Under the pieces are notes generated by a model. That model searched no databases. It was not told the origin of the DNA and worked only from the letters and a program-made list of their open reading frames with translations. The translations under genes were made by a program, and so were the position numbers. A stretch of 64,000 nucleotides of DNA. Origin: Hyphomicrobiaceae bacterium (lineage in GTDB: Bacteria > Pseudomonadota > Alphaproteobacteria > Rhizobiales > Hyphomicrobiaceae). The stretch's first letter is position 1. Every line of letters begins with the position of its first letter. Location: contig JAURWC010000020.1 of the NCBI GenBank assembly GCA_030655135.1, forward strand, positions 218,597-282,596, read 5' to 3'. Below, piece by piece: positions 1 to 7,814 of the stretch.

Positions 1-549
1 CGGCGCGATCGACATGTCGTTGTCGTTCAAGATGACGATCAGGCGCTCGTTGCGGGCGCCGGCGTTGTTCATCGCCTCGTAGGCCATGCCGGCGCTCATT
101 GCGCCGTCGCCGATGACGGCAACGACGTTGTTGTCGCCCTCAGACAGGTCGCGCGCGACCGCCATGCCGAGGCCGGCCGAGATCGATGTTGAGGAATGCG
201 CGGCCCCAAAGGGGTCGTATTCGCTTTCGGTGCGGCGGGTGAAGCCAGACAGGCCGCCGCCCATGCGCAGCGTGCGGATGCGGTCGCGCCGGCCGGTGAG
301 GATCTTGTGGGGATAGGCCTGATGGCCGACGTCCCAGATGAGGCGGTCGCGCGGCGTGTCGAACACCCAGTGCAGCGCTACCGTCAGCTCGACCACGCCG
401 AGGCCGGCGCCGAGGTGGCCGCCGGTCACCGACACGGCGTCGATCATCTCGGTCCGCAATTCGTCGGCGAGTTGGCGAAGATCCTGCTCGGGCAGCAACC
501 GAAGGTCTTCCGGCGTCTTCACGCCATCAAGGAGCGGCGTTTTGCTCAC
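1..549 (-). CDS. dxs: 1-deoxy-D-xylulose-5-phosphate synthase, N-terminal part (cut by window edge)
   Basis: First enzyme of the MEP isoprenoid pathway: condenses pyruvate and glyceraldehyde-3-phosphate using thiamine diphosphate in the cytosol. Only the first 183 codons are present; the gene continues beyond base 1. Translation of the minus strand gives [19 protein letters not shown], the family hallmark [17 protein letters not shown] with the catalytic-site His, then [15 protein letters not shown], and near the cut the TPP/Mg motif [16 protein letters not shown]. The start is a GTG at 549 preceded by GGAGG, 11 nt upstream; it matches the usual N-terminus of alphaproteobacterial Dxs. Divergent from the TonB-like gene. 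Assignment is very secure, full length unknown. Confidence 0.95.
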   Translation of the reverse strand, partial: MSKTPLLDGVKTPEDLRLLPEQDLRQLADELRTEMIDAVSVTGGHLGAGLGVVELTVALHWVFDTPRDRLIWDVGHQAYPHKILTGRRDRIRTLRMGGGLSGFTRRTESEYDPFGAAHSSTSISAGLGMAVARDLSEGDNNVVAVIGDGAMSAGMAYEAMNNAGARNERLIVILNDNDMSIAP

Positions 550-624
550 AGTTAAGTTATCCTCCGGGCAAGACCTGTCACAACCTAGCGCCAATCCTCG
601 TCCAGACCAAGATTTAAGCAGGGA

Positions 625-1662
625 ATGAGGCTGCGGCGCAGCGTTGCGGCCATGGGAGCTAGAGACCACCCGGTGGGAGCGGAAGACCAGGAGACGACGG
701 CGGAATCGGCTGAAATGGCGGCGGATGCGGCGGCTTCGTCCGGACTGCCTGAGGAGCGGCGTGACCCGCTGCCGCGAGCCACGAGCTCCGATCGGCTTTT
801 GTGGGCGGGAGCGGCCATCGCGGTCATCGCCCATTTGGCACCGTTTCTGTATCTGGGCGAACCCGATCCCATGGGGGACGGCGTGCTGACGGAGGCGATC
901 GCCGTCGAACTCGTCGACAAGGCCGTATTGGAGGGCAAGGACCAAACGCCGGCGTCGGCTCCGGTTGCTGCCAGCCCCCCGCCGCAACCGGCGCCGCAGA
1001 CGCAATCGCCGCCAGGGCCGCCGCAGAAGCCGCAGCAGGCCGTCCCGCCATCGCCGCCACCGGCACCACCCGTAGCGGCTAAGCCGGCTCCGGAACTGCC
1101 GAAGGCCGAGGCCATGCCACCGCCGAAGACGCTTCCTGCGTTTGCAGGAGAGGATGCGGCTGCCAGGCCAAAGGGGCAGGTGGACCGCAAGGACGCCAAG
1201 CGGACGGAAGACACGAAGGCGGCCGAGCCAAAGCAGGCTGCGAAGCCCGACGAGACCGAGGCAAAGCCGCGCGCGCCACAGCCACAGCGGCCACCGCCGC
1301 AAAAGGCCGTGCCGCCACAGGCACCCCCGCAGGCTCAGCCGAGTGTGAAAGCAGCGCCTGCACGCGATCCCAGCCTGCCGGCTCTGGCGAAATCAGGAGA
1401 GGTGAGCCAGTTGGCCAAGCAGGTCGTTGCCGCGCTTGCCAAGGCCAAGCCGAGCGCCCCGGGCGTTAAGGGCAGCGTGACCGTTACGGTCGTCGTTGCG
1501 TTCGGCGGCGGCGTGCGCACGGCGAAGGTGACCGGCTCGAGCGGCCGGGAGGATCTCGACAAGCTGGCGCTGGACGCGGCGAAGAAAGCGAAGCTTCCGC
1601 CGCCACCGCCGGACGTCACGACGGACGACCTGTTCTACGATGTGGAATACAAGTTCGAGTGA
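625..1662 (+). CDS. TonB-like energy transducer, proline-rich
   Basis: Protein of 345 aa with TonB architecture. One membrane segment sits at about residues 55-75 ([18 protein letters not shown]). A long Pro/Ala/Lys-rich spacer (about 100-240) would span the periplasm. A C-terminal TonB-type domain (about 255-345) contains [18 protein letters not shown] and ends [10 protein letters not shown]. By family it would couple the proton-motive force to outer-membrane receptors. No ExbB/ExbD or receptor gene is nearby, so the partner is unknown. The start is uncertain: ATG 625 has AGGGA directly abutting it, and ATG 652 is an alternative. It could instead be a TolA-like or generic TonB C-terminal-domain protein. 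Confidence 0.7.
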   Translation: MRLRRSVAAMGARDHPVGAEDQETTAESAEMAADAAASSGLPEERRDPLPRATSSDRLLWAGAAIAVIAHLAPFLYLGEPDPMGDGVLTEAIAVELVDKAVLEGKDQTPASAPVAASPPPQPAPQTQSPPGPPQKPQQAVPPSPPPAPPVAAKPAPELPKAEAMPPPKTLPAFAGEDAAARPKGQVDRKDAKRTEDTKAAEPKQAAKPDETEAKPRAPQPQRPPPQKAVPPQAPPQAQPSVKAAPARDPSLPALAKSGEVSQLAKQVVAALAKAKPSAPGVKGSVTVTVVVAFGGGVRTAKVTGSSGREDLDKLALDAAKKAKLPPPPPDVTTDDLFYDVEYKFE

Positions 1663-1678
1663 GGGGGCCGCCGGCCGG

Positions 1679-2590
1679 TTACTCGGCCGGCACCGGCACC
1701 TTCTCGGTCGTGCCCTCGGACATCATCTTGCGCGTTTCGGCAATGCGGCGCTCGGGCATCGCGAACAAGTTGCGTGCGAGGCCGACCTTCGCCAGACCTG
1801 CTATGAGCCACTTCGTCGGATCGAAGTCAAACTTGCCGACGCCGTGGCGATAGTCGCGCGGGAAGGCGTGGTGGTAGTTGTGATACTGCTCGCCCAGCGT
1901 GAAAGGGAACCACCACACGTCGCGCGCAGTGACCTCGTGCGTCCAAGGGCGCTTGCCCCAGACATGGCACACAGAGTTCACGGCATAGACCATATGGCTG
2001 GTGATCGTCAGGCGCAGGCCGGAGAGCAACAGGCCACCCCACCACGGCGCGCCGCATGCGAGGCCGATGGCGATCGGAATGGCGATGTTGACCGTGAAGC
2101 TCAGCGGCCAATACCAACGTTCCTGCCACGCGATGACAGGATGGTTTTCGAGGCGCGGCGGAAGCTCGATCTTCGGCAGAGGAGCCAAGATGATCCACTC
2201 GTAGTGGGCCCACCAGAAGCCTTCCTCAATGTTGTGCGGATCGTCTTCGCTATCCGTGTGGGCGTGATGCTTGATGTGCGTGGAAATCCATTGGCGCGCC
2301 GGCATCTGGATACAGAACGTGGAGCACACGGCGAGAATGTATTCGACGGACCGCGCATATTGCACGGCGTTGTGCGTCCAAGCGCGGTGGTAGAGCGCGG
2401 TGATACCGAAGCCCCCCAGAAAATACCCTACGACGTGGTAAGCGATCTCAGGGCTGTCGGCGCCATAGAAGTACAGATACGGTATGCAGGCGAGTGCCAG
2501 CGCATGCATGATGCTGAGGAAAATGACGGCTGGGAGCTGGATGACCAGATCGCGCTGTGTCAGTCGTTCGGCCGGTGTTGCGCGCTCCAA
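1679..2590 (-). CDS. Membrane fatty acid (acyl-CoA) desaturase
   Basis: 303-aa integral-membrane di-iron desaturase of the stearoyl-CoA/delta-9 type, expected to insert a cis double bond into membrane acyl chains. The three histidine clusters are visible: HRAWTH (about residue 68), HIKHHAHTD (about 105) and HNYHHAFP (about 240). Hydrophobic segments lie between them (residues about 18-60 and 165-205). The start is TTG at 2590 with GGGAG eight bases upstream; no in-frame ATG fits better. The stop lies just 17 bases from the stop of the convergent TonB-like gene. With the two cyclopropane synthases in this window it suggests active membrane-lipid remodelling. Substrate position is inferred, not shown. 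Confidence 0.88.
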   Translation of the reverse strand: MERATPAERLTQRDLVIQLPAVIFLSIMHALALACIPYLYFYGADSPEIAYHVVGYFLGGFGITALYHRAWTHNAVQYARSVEYILAVCSTFCIQMPARQWISTHIKHHAHTDSEDDPHNIEEGFWWAHYEWIILAPLPKIELPPRLENHPVIAWQERWYWPLSFTVNIAIPIAIGLACGAPWWGGLLLSGLRLTITSHMVYAVNSVCHVWGKRPWTHEVTARDVWWFPFTLGEQYHNYHHAFPRDYRHGVGKFDFDPTKWLIAGLAKVGLARNLFAMPERRIAETRKMMSEGTTEKVPVPAE

Positions 2591-2853
2591 ATGTAGCTCC
2601 CTTTATGCAAAGCCAGCTGCCGACGCTGACATAATCGCCCTGAATTAGGCGGCTGGCATGTATCACACCTGACGCCCGTGAGTGAATCAATTCGGGATTG
2701 CGTACAGGTGAATTGCGGCGCGGGATGCGTGTTCCACCTGCATCAGTGTGCCAACCAAGCGTATTTGGTCGCGGCAAATTGGCCGTCCGTGCGCCAGGGC
2801 GCGGAATTTCTTGATTATTTTCCGCAAGTCCTGCGCGCGCGGCGGCACGATGT

Positions 2854-3120
2854 TTATTTGTCTGCGTCGAGCTTTGTCGTCCCGCTAGGGCTGCCGTCGG
2901 CGGCAAAAGTCAGTTTTTCCACTTTTGCTTCCGCCTGCTTCAAAAGGCGGTCGCAGTGGTCCCGTAGCTGTTCGCCACGCTCGTAGATGGCGATGCTCTC
3001 TTCCAACTCGACATCGCCGCGTTCCAGACGCCCGACGATCGCCTCAAGCTCCTTCAGGGCGCGCTCGAAGCTCATGTCCTTGATGTCGGCGTGGTTTGTT
3101 ACGGGTTTGCCGTTGCTCAT
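2854..3120 (-). CDS. xseB: Exodeoxyribonuclease VII small subunit
   Basis: 88-aa small subunit of exonuclease VII, which with XseA degrades single-stranded DNA into oligonucleotides. The family core is clear: SFERALKELEAIVGRLE, GDVELEESIAIYERGEQL and CDRLLKQAEAKVEKL, forming two coiled helices. The start at 3120 (MSNGKPVTNH) is preferred over an upstream in-frame start at 3168 because it matches usual family length. It lies downstream of the HDAC-like gene on the same strand. HDAC-like, xseB and dxs are neighbours in many Hyphomicrobiales; here desaturase and TonB-like genes lie between xseB and dxs. xseA is not in the window. The 263 bp upstream toward the desaturase hold no supported gene. 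Confidence 0.93.
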   Translation of the reverse strand: MSNGKPVTNHADIKDMSFERALKELEAIVGRLERGDVELEESIAIYERGEQLRDHCDRLLKQAEAKVEKLTFAADGSPSGTTKLDADK

Positions 3121-3188
3121 TCTTTCACGTCCTCGCGGCTTGCGACCTGTGCCTAGCCCGTCCGGCACGGCTTGTCACCCCGGCTGGG

Positions 3189-4133
3189 TCAGGTGCCTGC
3201 GTCCATGAGCTTTTTGACGTGCACGCCAACCGATTTAGAGAGGCCTTCCAGGTCGTATCCGCCTTCCAGCATCGAAACGATTCGGCCGTTTGCGTGTTTG
3301 GCCGCAACCTTGGCGAGTTCTTCCGTGGCCCAGCCGAAGTCCTCTTCGACCAGTTGCAGGCCGCCCAGCGGGTCGCGACGGTGTGCGTCGAAGCCGGCGG
3401 AGATAATCACCAGGTCAGGCGCATGATTGCGCAGCGGCTTGAGAATGCGCTCCGAAAAGGCGTCGCGGAACGTCGCCCCGTCGTCGCCCGCGCGCAGCGG
3501 CGCGTTCCAGATGTTGCCGGCGCCGGTCTCGTGCAAGGCACCTGAGCCGGGAAACAGCGGCATCTGGTGTGTCGAGCCGTAGAACAGGTCCTTGTCCGAC
3601 CAAAAGATGTCCTGCGTGCCGTTGCCGTGGTGCACGTCGAAATCGACGACGGCGACACGTTCGGCTCCGTGCTTGGCGCGCGCGTACAGGCCGGCGATGG
3701 CTGCGTTGGAAAAAAAGCAGAAGCCCATCACGCGATCGCGCTCGGCGTGGTGGCCCGGAGGGCGAACCTCGCAGAAGGCATTGGCAGCCGACTTCGTCAT
3801 GACCTGGTCGACGGCTTCCAGGCCGGCGCCGACTGCGCGCAGGGCCGCTTCCCAGGTCGCCGCCGACATGACCGTGTCGGGATCGAGGTGCGCGGGTAGC
3901 TGACCCTTGCCGGCCGCGGTGGCGCGGACCTTCTCCAGGTGGTCCTTCGAATGCGCGAGAAGGATGTATTCCTCGGCGTCATCGCGCAGCGGCGCTTCCG
4001 TGCGCTTCAACCCGGAGAACAGATCGTGCGCCAGAACCTTGTCGATAGCGCGGATACGATCTGCGCGTTCGGGATGGCCGGGGCCTGTATCGTGCTCGAC
4101 GAAGATCGGGTGCGTCAGAAGCAGGGTGGTCAT
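3189..4133 (-). CDS. Histone deacetylase family protein (HDAC-like amidohydrolase)
   Basis: 314-aa zinc-dependent deacetylase of the arginase/HDAC fold (bacterial HDAH, acetoin-utilisation or acetylpolyamine deacetylase group). The N-terminal GPGHPERADRIRAI is diagnostic. RPPGHHA supplies the catalytic His pair. VDFDVHHGNGTQDIF supplies Asp and His zinc ligands, and ISAGFDAHRRDPLGG the second Asp ligand. GGYDLEGL near the C-terminus carries the region of the catalytic Tyr. Bacterial members act on acetylated lysine or acetylpolyamines; which applies here cannot be told. It is followed closely by xseB on the same strand, and the SDR gene lies 13 bases upstream, so SDR, deacetylase and xseB may be co-transcribed. 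Confidence 0.9.
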   Translation of the reverse strand: MTTLLLTHPIFVEHDTGPGHPERADRIRAIDKVLAHDLFSGLKRTEAPLRDDAEEYILLAHSKDHLEKVRATAAGKGQLPAHLDPDTVMSAATWEAALRAVGAGLEAVDQVMTKSAANAFCEVRPPGHHAERDRVMGFCFFSNAAIAGLYARAKHGAERVAVVDFDVHHGNGTQDIFWSDKDLFYGSTHQMPLFPGSGALHETGAGNIWNAPLRAGDDGATFRDAFSERILKPLRNHAPDLVIISAGFDAHRRDPLGGLQLVEEDFGWATEELAKVAAKHANGRIVSMLEGGYDLEGLSKSVGVHVKKLMDAGT

Positions 4134-4146
4134 GCGAGATGGCGCC

Positions 4147-5031
4147 TCATTTCAACATCGACAGGCGCGCGAGCTGCACGCCGGGTGGCGGCAGGCTATC
4201 GGCGGGTACGAAGAAATCGGGCGCCAGGGGCACCGTGGCGTCAAGGCGATACTTTTCGAAGTCGGTCACGCCGCCCGTGCCGTGCAGGAACGTGTCGTCG
4301 ATCAGGAAATTGCCGGAGAAGCTTTTGGCGGGCTGCGTGAATATGAGATACGCGGCATCAGCCAAAATCTCAGGCGTCCGGCTCATGCGCGCAAGCTTGT
4401 CGCCCGCGCCTGGAATGTTGGACAGCGCGGCCGTGGCAATCGTGGTACGAGGCCACAGGGCATTGACGGCGACGCCGTCCTTCTTCAGCTCTTCCGCCAA
4501 CCCGAGCACGCTGAGGCTCATGCCGTACTTCGCGATCGAATAGGCGACATGCCCGGCAAACCACTTGGCTTGCATATCCAGCGGCGGCGACAGCATCAGG
4601 ATGTGCGGATTGTCCGACTTGCGCAGAAATGGCAGGCAGACTTTCGACGTCAGCAGCGTTCCGCGCGTGTTGATGCCGAACATCAGGTCGAAACGCTTGA
4701 AGTCCTGCTGGTCGATGGGCGTCAGCGAGATCGCCGAGGCGTTGTTGACGCAAATATCGATGCCGCCAAATGTCTCGGCCGTCTTGGCAACGGCGGCCTC
4801 GACCTGCTCCTCGTAGCGGATATCGCACATCAGCGGCAGGGCCTTGCCGCCCGCCTTTTCGATCTCGGCCGCGGCGGTGTGGATGGTGCCTTCCAGCTTG
4901 GGATGGGGCTCTGCCGTCTTGGCGGCTATGGCGACGTTGGCGCCGTCGCGTGCAGCGCGCAGCGCGATGGCCAGGCCGATGCCGCGACTGGCGCCGGTGA
5001 TGAAGAGCGTCTTGCCTTTCAGGCTAGCCAT
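4147..5031 (-). CDS. Short-chain dehydrogenase/reductase, HSDL2-like
   Basis: 294-aa NAD(P)-dependent oxidoreductase. The start at 5031 (MASLKGKTLFITGASRG) puts the Rossmann glycine motif TGASRGIGLAIA at residues 10-21. NNAS at about 97 is the structural motif. The catalytic pair reads YSIAK (Tyr-x-x-x-Lys, about 165), following a region where the usual Ser is in LMLSPPLD. The C-terminal extension and spacing resemble the human HSDL2 / peroxisomal SDR group linked to lipid metabolism. An open frame extends upstream to 5220 but the extra 63 residues look non-coding. Substrate unknown; the surrounding fatty-acid genes hint at acyl-chain metabolism, which is inference. Confidence 0.85.
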   Translation of the reverse strand: MASLKGKTLFITGASRGIGLAIALRAARDGANVAIAAKTAEPHPKLEGTIHTAAAEIEKAGGKALPLMCDIRYEEQVEAAVAKTAETFGGIDICVNNASAISLTPIDQQDFKRFDLMFGINTRGTLLTSKVCLPFLRKSDNPHILMLSPPLDMQAKWFAGHVAYSIAKYGMSLSVLGLAEELKKDGVAVNALWPRTTIATAALSNIPGAGDKLARMSRTPEILADAAYLIFTQPAKSFSGNFLIDDTFLHGTGGVTDFEKYRLDATVPLAPDFFVPADSLPPPGVQLARLSMLK

Positions 5032-5140
5032 CGGTGGTCGTCTCCCTGATGCCGTTCCGGCTTTTGATGTGTTGCGCCGGATCGGACCGGCCGCAATCAG
5101 CGTTGGCCCTAGTGTAAAACGGAAACGGCGGAGAAAGCCA

Positions 5141-6670
5141 TCACGTGGCTTTGGCCTGCGAGCGGCCGAACAGCCAGCGGAACATCCGGCCCGGCAAGGT
5201 GAGGTAGCCCCAGACGACACGCCATATCATAACCGGGAACGCGGGCAGGCTCGCGAGCGGCATGAACAGGAGGACATAGGCGAGGCCCCGGGCGGTGCGA
5301 GCGGCCCAGTATCCCAGTGCGCCCTTGTAGTCGCCACGGCTTTCGCGCGGCCAGATGCGGCGCCACCAGCCGCGCGTGACGGGGATGCAGATCAGGCCCG
5401 CGACGAACGCGGCCAAATAGATCACATGCACGGCGGAGGGCAGCCACGAGACGATGCGGACGTCATATTCCTTCTGGGTACGCTCATCGCGCGCGTGCAC
5501 TTCGAGCGCTCTGGTAACGACCTCGCCGGTGACGCTGCTGATGGCATCGCCCCACCAGTCGCTGAGCTGACTGGTGACCTGATCTGCCACGTCGCCTGTC
5601 GGCAGCGCTTTCAGGGTGATGCGCCCCTCCCCGGCGGGAGTGGCGGTGACGGCGAGTTCGCCGCGGGTGGCGCCCAGCGCGTTGAGGAAGTCGGCGAAGG
5701 TGGCCCGCTTCATCGCGTCGTCGAGGCCGGTAACCGCCACCTTCTGCCACAGCCAGTTGCGGCCGCCGGGCTGGCGCGTTGCCGAAGACTGGAGCACCAC
5801 GAGGTTTACGTCGTTGAGTTCGGCGGCACGCGTCAGTTTCTCCATCGCGATTGCGCTGTCGCCGGCATGCAGGATACCGCCGTCGACGCGTCCCGTGACG
5901 ACGACGGACTGGCCGCGCAGCGACGAGAACGCGCCGTCGAGGTGTAGCGGGTCGATCGCGTCGACCAGTGCCGTCCTGGTCGCGGGATCGAAGCCCGGCA
6001 CTGACGAGAGACGTTTCGGGCCGCCCTGCTCCAGCGCCAGGATGCGAATGTTGGATTTGTTCAACGGCCTGTTCAGCTGAAACACGGCTTCGCTGAACAT
6101 GCGCGGGTCAGTGATCTCAACAGCGATGTTGGGGCGGAGCGTGGCAAACAGGGTGCTGGTTCCGGCCGAGGTGCGCTGCGTCAAGGGATAGCTGGTCTTG
6201 CCGTCGACGAGGTACAGATCGGCCTCCGGCGGCAAATCCTTCAGGAGTGCGCGGCCCTCGAATACCGTTTCATCCGAGAGGTAGAGCGACAGTTTCGTGC
6301 CGGCAGATGCGTTGGGTGCCAGCGCTTGCGTGACGCGCTGCATCTCGTTGGCGTTGGCGGCCGTAAAGACCTCGCCGTTCTTGTTGGCGAACTTCCAGTG
6401 CCCTTCCGGCGTGACGTGGGCGGCGAGCGGCACGCCTTTGCCGATCGCGGCGACACCCTTGATGTGCTGTGCCGCTTCTCCCAGCGCGCCGAAGCCGTCC
6501 GGCAGATGTGCGCGCTTACCGGCGCCGTCGGCCGTGTCACCCGCTTCGCGCAGGATCTTGGTGAACCAGCCGGCCTGCGTGGGTTGCGGCGTGGCGGCAA
6601 GCAGTAGAGCCGAAGCCAGCAGCAGAGCGGATGCTGTTCGAATGAGCGACAGGCGCCGGGGGCAGAGCAC
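5141..6670 (-). CDS. Hypothetical membrane-anchored periplasmic protein
   Basis: About 509 aa; I do not recognise the family. The proposed GTG start at 6670 gives a classical signal peptide (LIRTASALLLASALLLAA, then TQAGWFTK). A long soluble part of about 370 residues follows without obvious catalytic motifs. Two hydrophobic segments lie near the C-terminus (VHVIYLAAFVAGLICIPV and GLAYVLLFMPLASLPAFPV), and a basic tail ends RSQAKAT. The reading frame stays open upstream to 6970, but that extra 100 residues is translated through a pair of inverted intergenic repeats and should not be annotated as protein. It probably stands alone between the SDR and the enoyl-CoA hydratase gene. Confidence 0.6.
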   Translation of the reverse strand: MLCPRRLSLIRTASALLLASALLLAATPQPTQAGWFTKILREAGDTADGAGKRAHLPDGFGALGEAAQHIKGVAAIGKGVPLAAHVTPEGHWKFANKNGEVFTAANANEMQRVTQALAPNASAGTKLSLYLSDETVFEGRALLKDLPPEADLYLVDGKTSYPLTQRTSAGTSTLFATLRPNIAVEITDPRMFSEAVFQLNRPLNKSNIRILALEQGGPKRLSSVPGFDPATRTALVDAIDPLHLDGAFSSLRGQSVVVTGRVDGGILHAGDSAIAMEKLTRAAELNDVNLVVLQSSATRQPGGRNWLWQKVAVTGLDDAMKRATFADFLNALGATRGELAVTATPAGEGRITLKALPTGDVADQVTSQLSDWWGDAISSVTGEVVTRALEVHARDERTQKEYDVRIVSWLPSAVHVIYLAAFVAGLICIPVTRGWWRRIWPRESRGDYKGALGYWAARTARGLAYVLLFMPLASLPAFPVMIWRVVWGYLTLPGRMFRWLFGRSQAKAT

Positions 6671-6682
6671 TCGCCCACCCAG

Positions 6683-6827
6683 AACGTCATCCCGGCGCAG
6701 GCCGGGATCTACGCCACCATCATCGGTATCGACGTTGCTGGACCGCGTTCTACGTGCGCAACGAGATCCTGCCGGCGTCGCAGCTGCGGAGACTTGCGTG
6801 GATCCCGGCCTGCGCCGGGATGACGTT
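6683..6827. repeat. Inverted pair of palindromic intergenic repeats (BIME-like)
   Basis: Two perfectly inverted 26-bp copies lie at 6683-6708 and 6802-6827, 93 bp apart. Each contains the stem CCCGGC-GCAG-GCCGGG followed by ATGACGTT on one side. This is the widespread short palindromic repeat of Hyphomicrobiales genomes, arranged here as a head-to-head pair upstream of the membrane protein gene. It could form a large cruciform or block transcription from the enoyl-CoA hydratase gene. Confidence 0.8.
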
Positions 6828-6901
6828 GAGAGGGGGATGGCGGTTGCGGTTGAATGGCTGGCGGGAGGCGAAATGGAGTTTGGCCCGATAGCGCGTTGCA
6901 T

Positions 6902-6927
6902 GGGGTCAGACCCATGGGTCTGACCCC
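6902..6927. repeat. Perfect 26-bp palindrome, GGGGTCAGACC family
   Basis: Two complementary 13-base arms (GGGGTCAGACCCA and its complement) with no loop, placed 3' of the enoyl-CoA hydratase gene. Related 24-bp copies occur at 12432-12455 and 37907-37930. Likely a dispersed repeat that may also act as a transcript end. Confidence 0.8.
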
Positions 6928-6966
6928 TAGTCTCGACGGCCGCTAGCGCGTTGCGCAACACCGCGA

Positions 6967-7746
6967 TCAACCCGATGTCTTGAGCTTCGAAAAGTCGGGC
7001 GGACGCTTTTCGAGGAAGGCCTGGAAGGCTTCGCGGGCTTCCGGCGAGGCCAGGCGTTCAGCGAAGGTGACGGCCTCAGCATCGGTGCGCTTGATGATTT
7101 CGGAGGGATCGCCGCGCATCAGGCGCCGCGCGGCCTTCAAGGCCTCGGGCGGCTTGGCGGCGAGCGCGACGGCGGCCTCCATCACCTTGGCATCGAGATC
7201 GCTGGCCGGAACGATGGCGTTGATGAGGCCCGCCTCCACCATGCGGCTTGCGGGAAATGGCGCGCCCAGCGCCAGCATCTCGAAGGCACGGGCGTATCCC
7301 ATGCGGGCCGGCATCAACAGGCTGGAGGCAGCTTCGGGCACCAGGCCAAGATCGAGAAACGGGGTGGCGAAGACCGCCGAGGGCGTAGCGTAAACGAGAT
7401 CGCAGTGAAACAGCAACGTGGTGCCGATGCCGACGGCCGGACCATCGACACCGGCGATGACCGGCTTGGCGATGCGCGGCAGCAAGCGAATGAAGCGCAG
7501 AACATGCGTGGGCACGCTGACGCCGTGGGCGGTGGCAAGGAAATCGTTGATGTCGTTGCCGGAGGAGAACACCCCGCCTGATCCGAGGATGACGTGAGCG
7601 GCGACGGCGGGGTTGGCGTCGCCCTGCTCGATGGCGTCGGTCATCGTGGCGTACATGGCGGCGGTCAGCGCGTTCTTTTTGGCGGCGCGATTGAGACGGA
7701 TCGTTTGCACGCCATCAGCCAGGGAGATCTGCACGTCGTCGGTCAT
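6967..7746 (-). CDS. Enoyl-CoA hydratase/isomerase family protein
   Basis: 259-aa crotonase-fold protein. The oxyanion-hole segments are visible at VILGSGGVFSSGNDINDF (about residues 52-69) and AGVDGPAVGIGTTLL (about 98-112). The end HFEKRP-like tail reads FLEKRPPDFSK, as in many crotonases. Of the two acidic residues used by hydratases, the position after LGLVPEAASS keeps a Glu. The likely reaction is hydration of trans-2-enoyl-CoA in beta-oxidation, but crotonases also include isomerases and other activities. It lies downstream of the acyl-CoA dehydrogenase on the same strand with a 68-bp gap, so the two probably form a unit. Confidence 0.87.
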   Translation of the reverse strand: MTDDVQISLADGVQTIRLNRAAKKNALTAAMYATMTDAIEQGDANPAVAAHVILGSGGVFSSGNDINDFLATAHGVSVPTHVLRFIRLLPRIAKPVIAGVDGPAVGIGTTLLFHCDLVYATPSAVFATPFLDLGLVPEAASSLLMPARMGYARAFEMLALGAPFPASRMVEAGLINAIVPASDLDAKVMEAAVALAAKPPEALKAARRLMRGDPSEIIKRTDAEAVTFAERLASPEAREAFQAFLEKRPPDFSKLKTSG

Positions 7747-7814
7747 GGGGCCTGCTGCCTCTTATGTTGTATCCACGCAAGCGCGGTCGTCGACCCGGCC
7801 ACGGAGCGCTGTTA

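Noticed and set aside
585..1214. Minus-strand 209-aa Gly/Ala/Ser-rich frame
   Set aside because: It is the complement of the Pro-rich tonB-like coding region; low complexity, no ribosome site.
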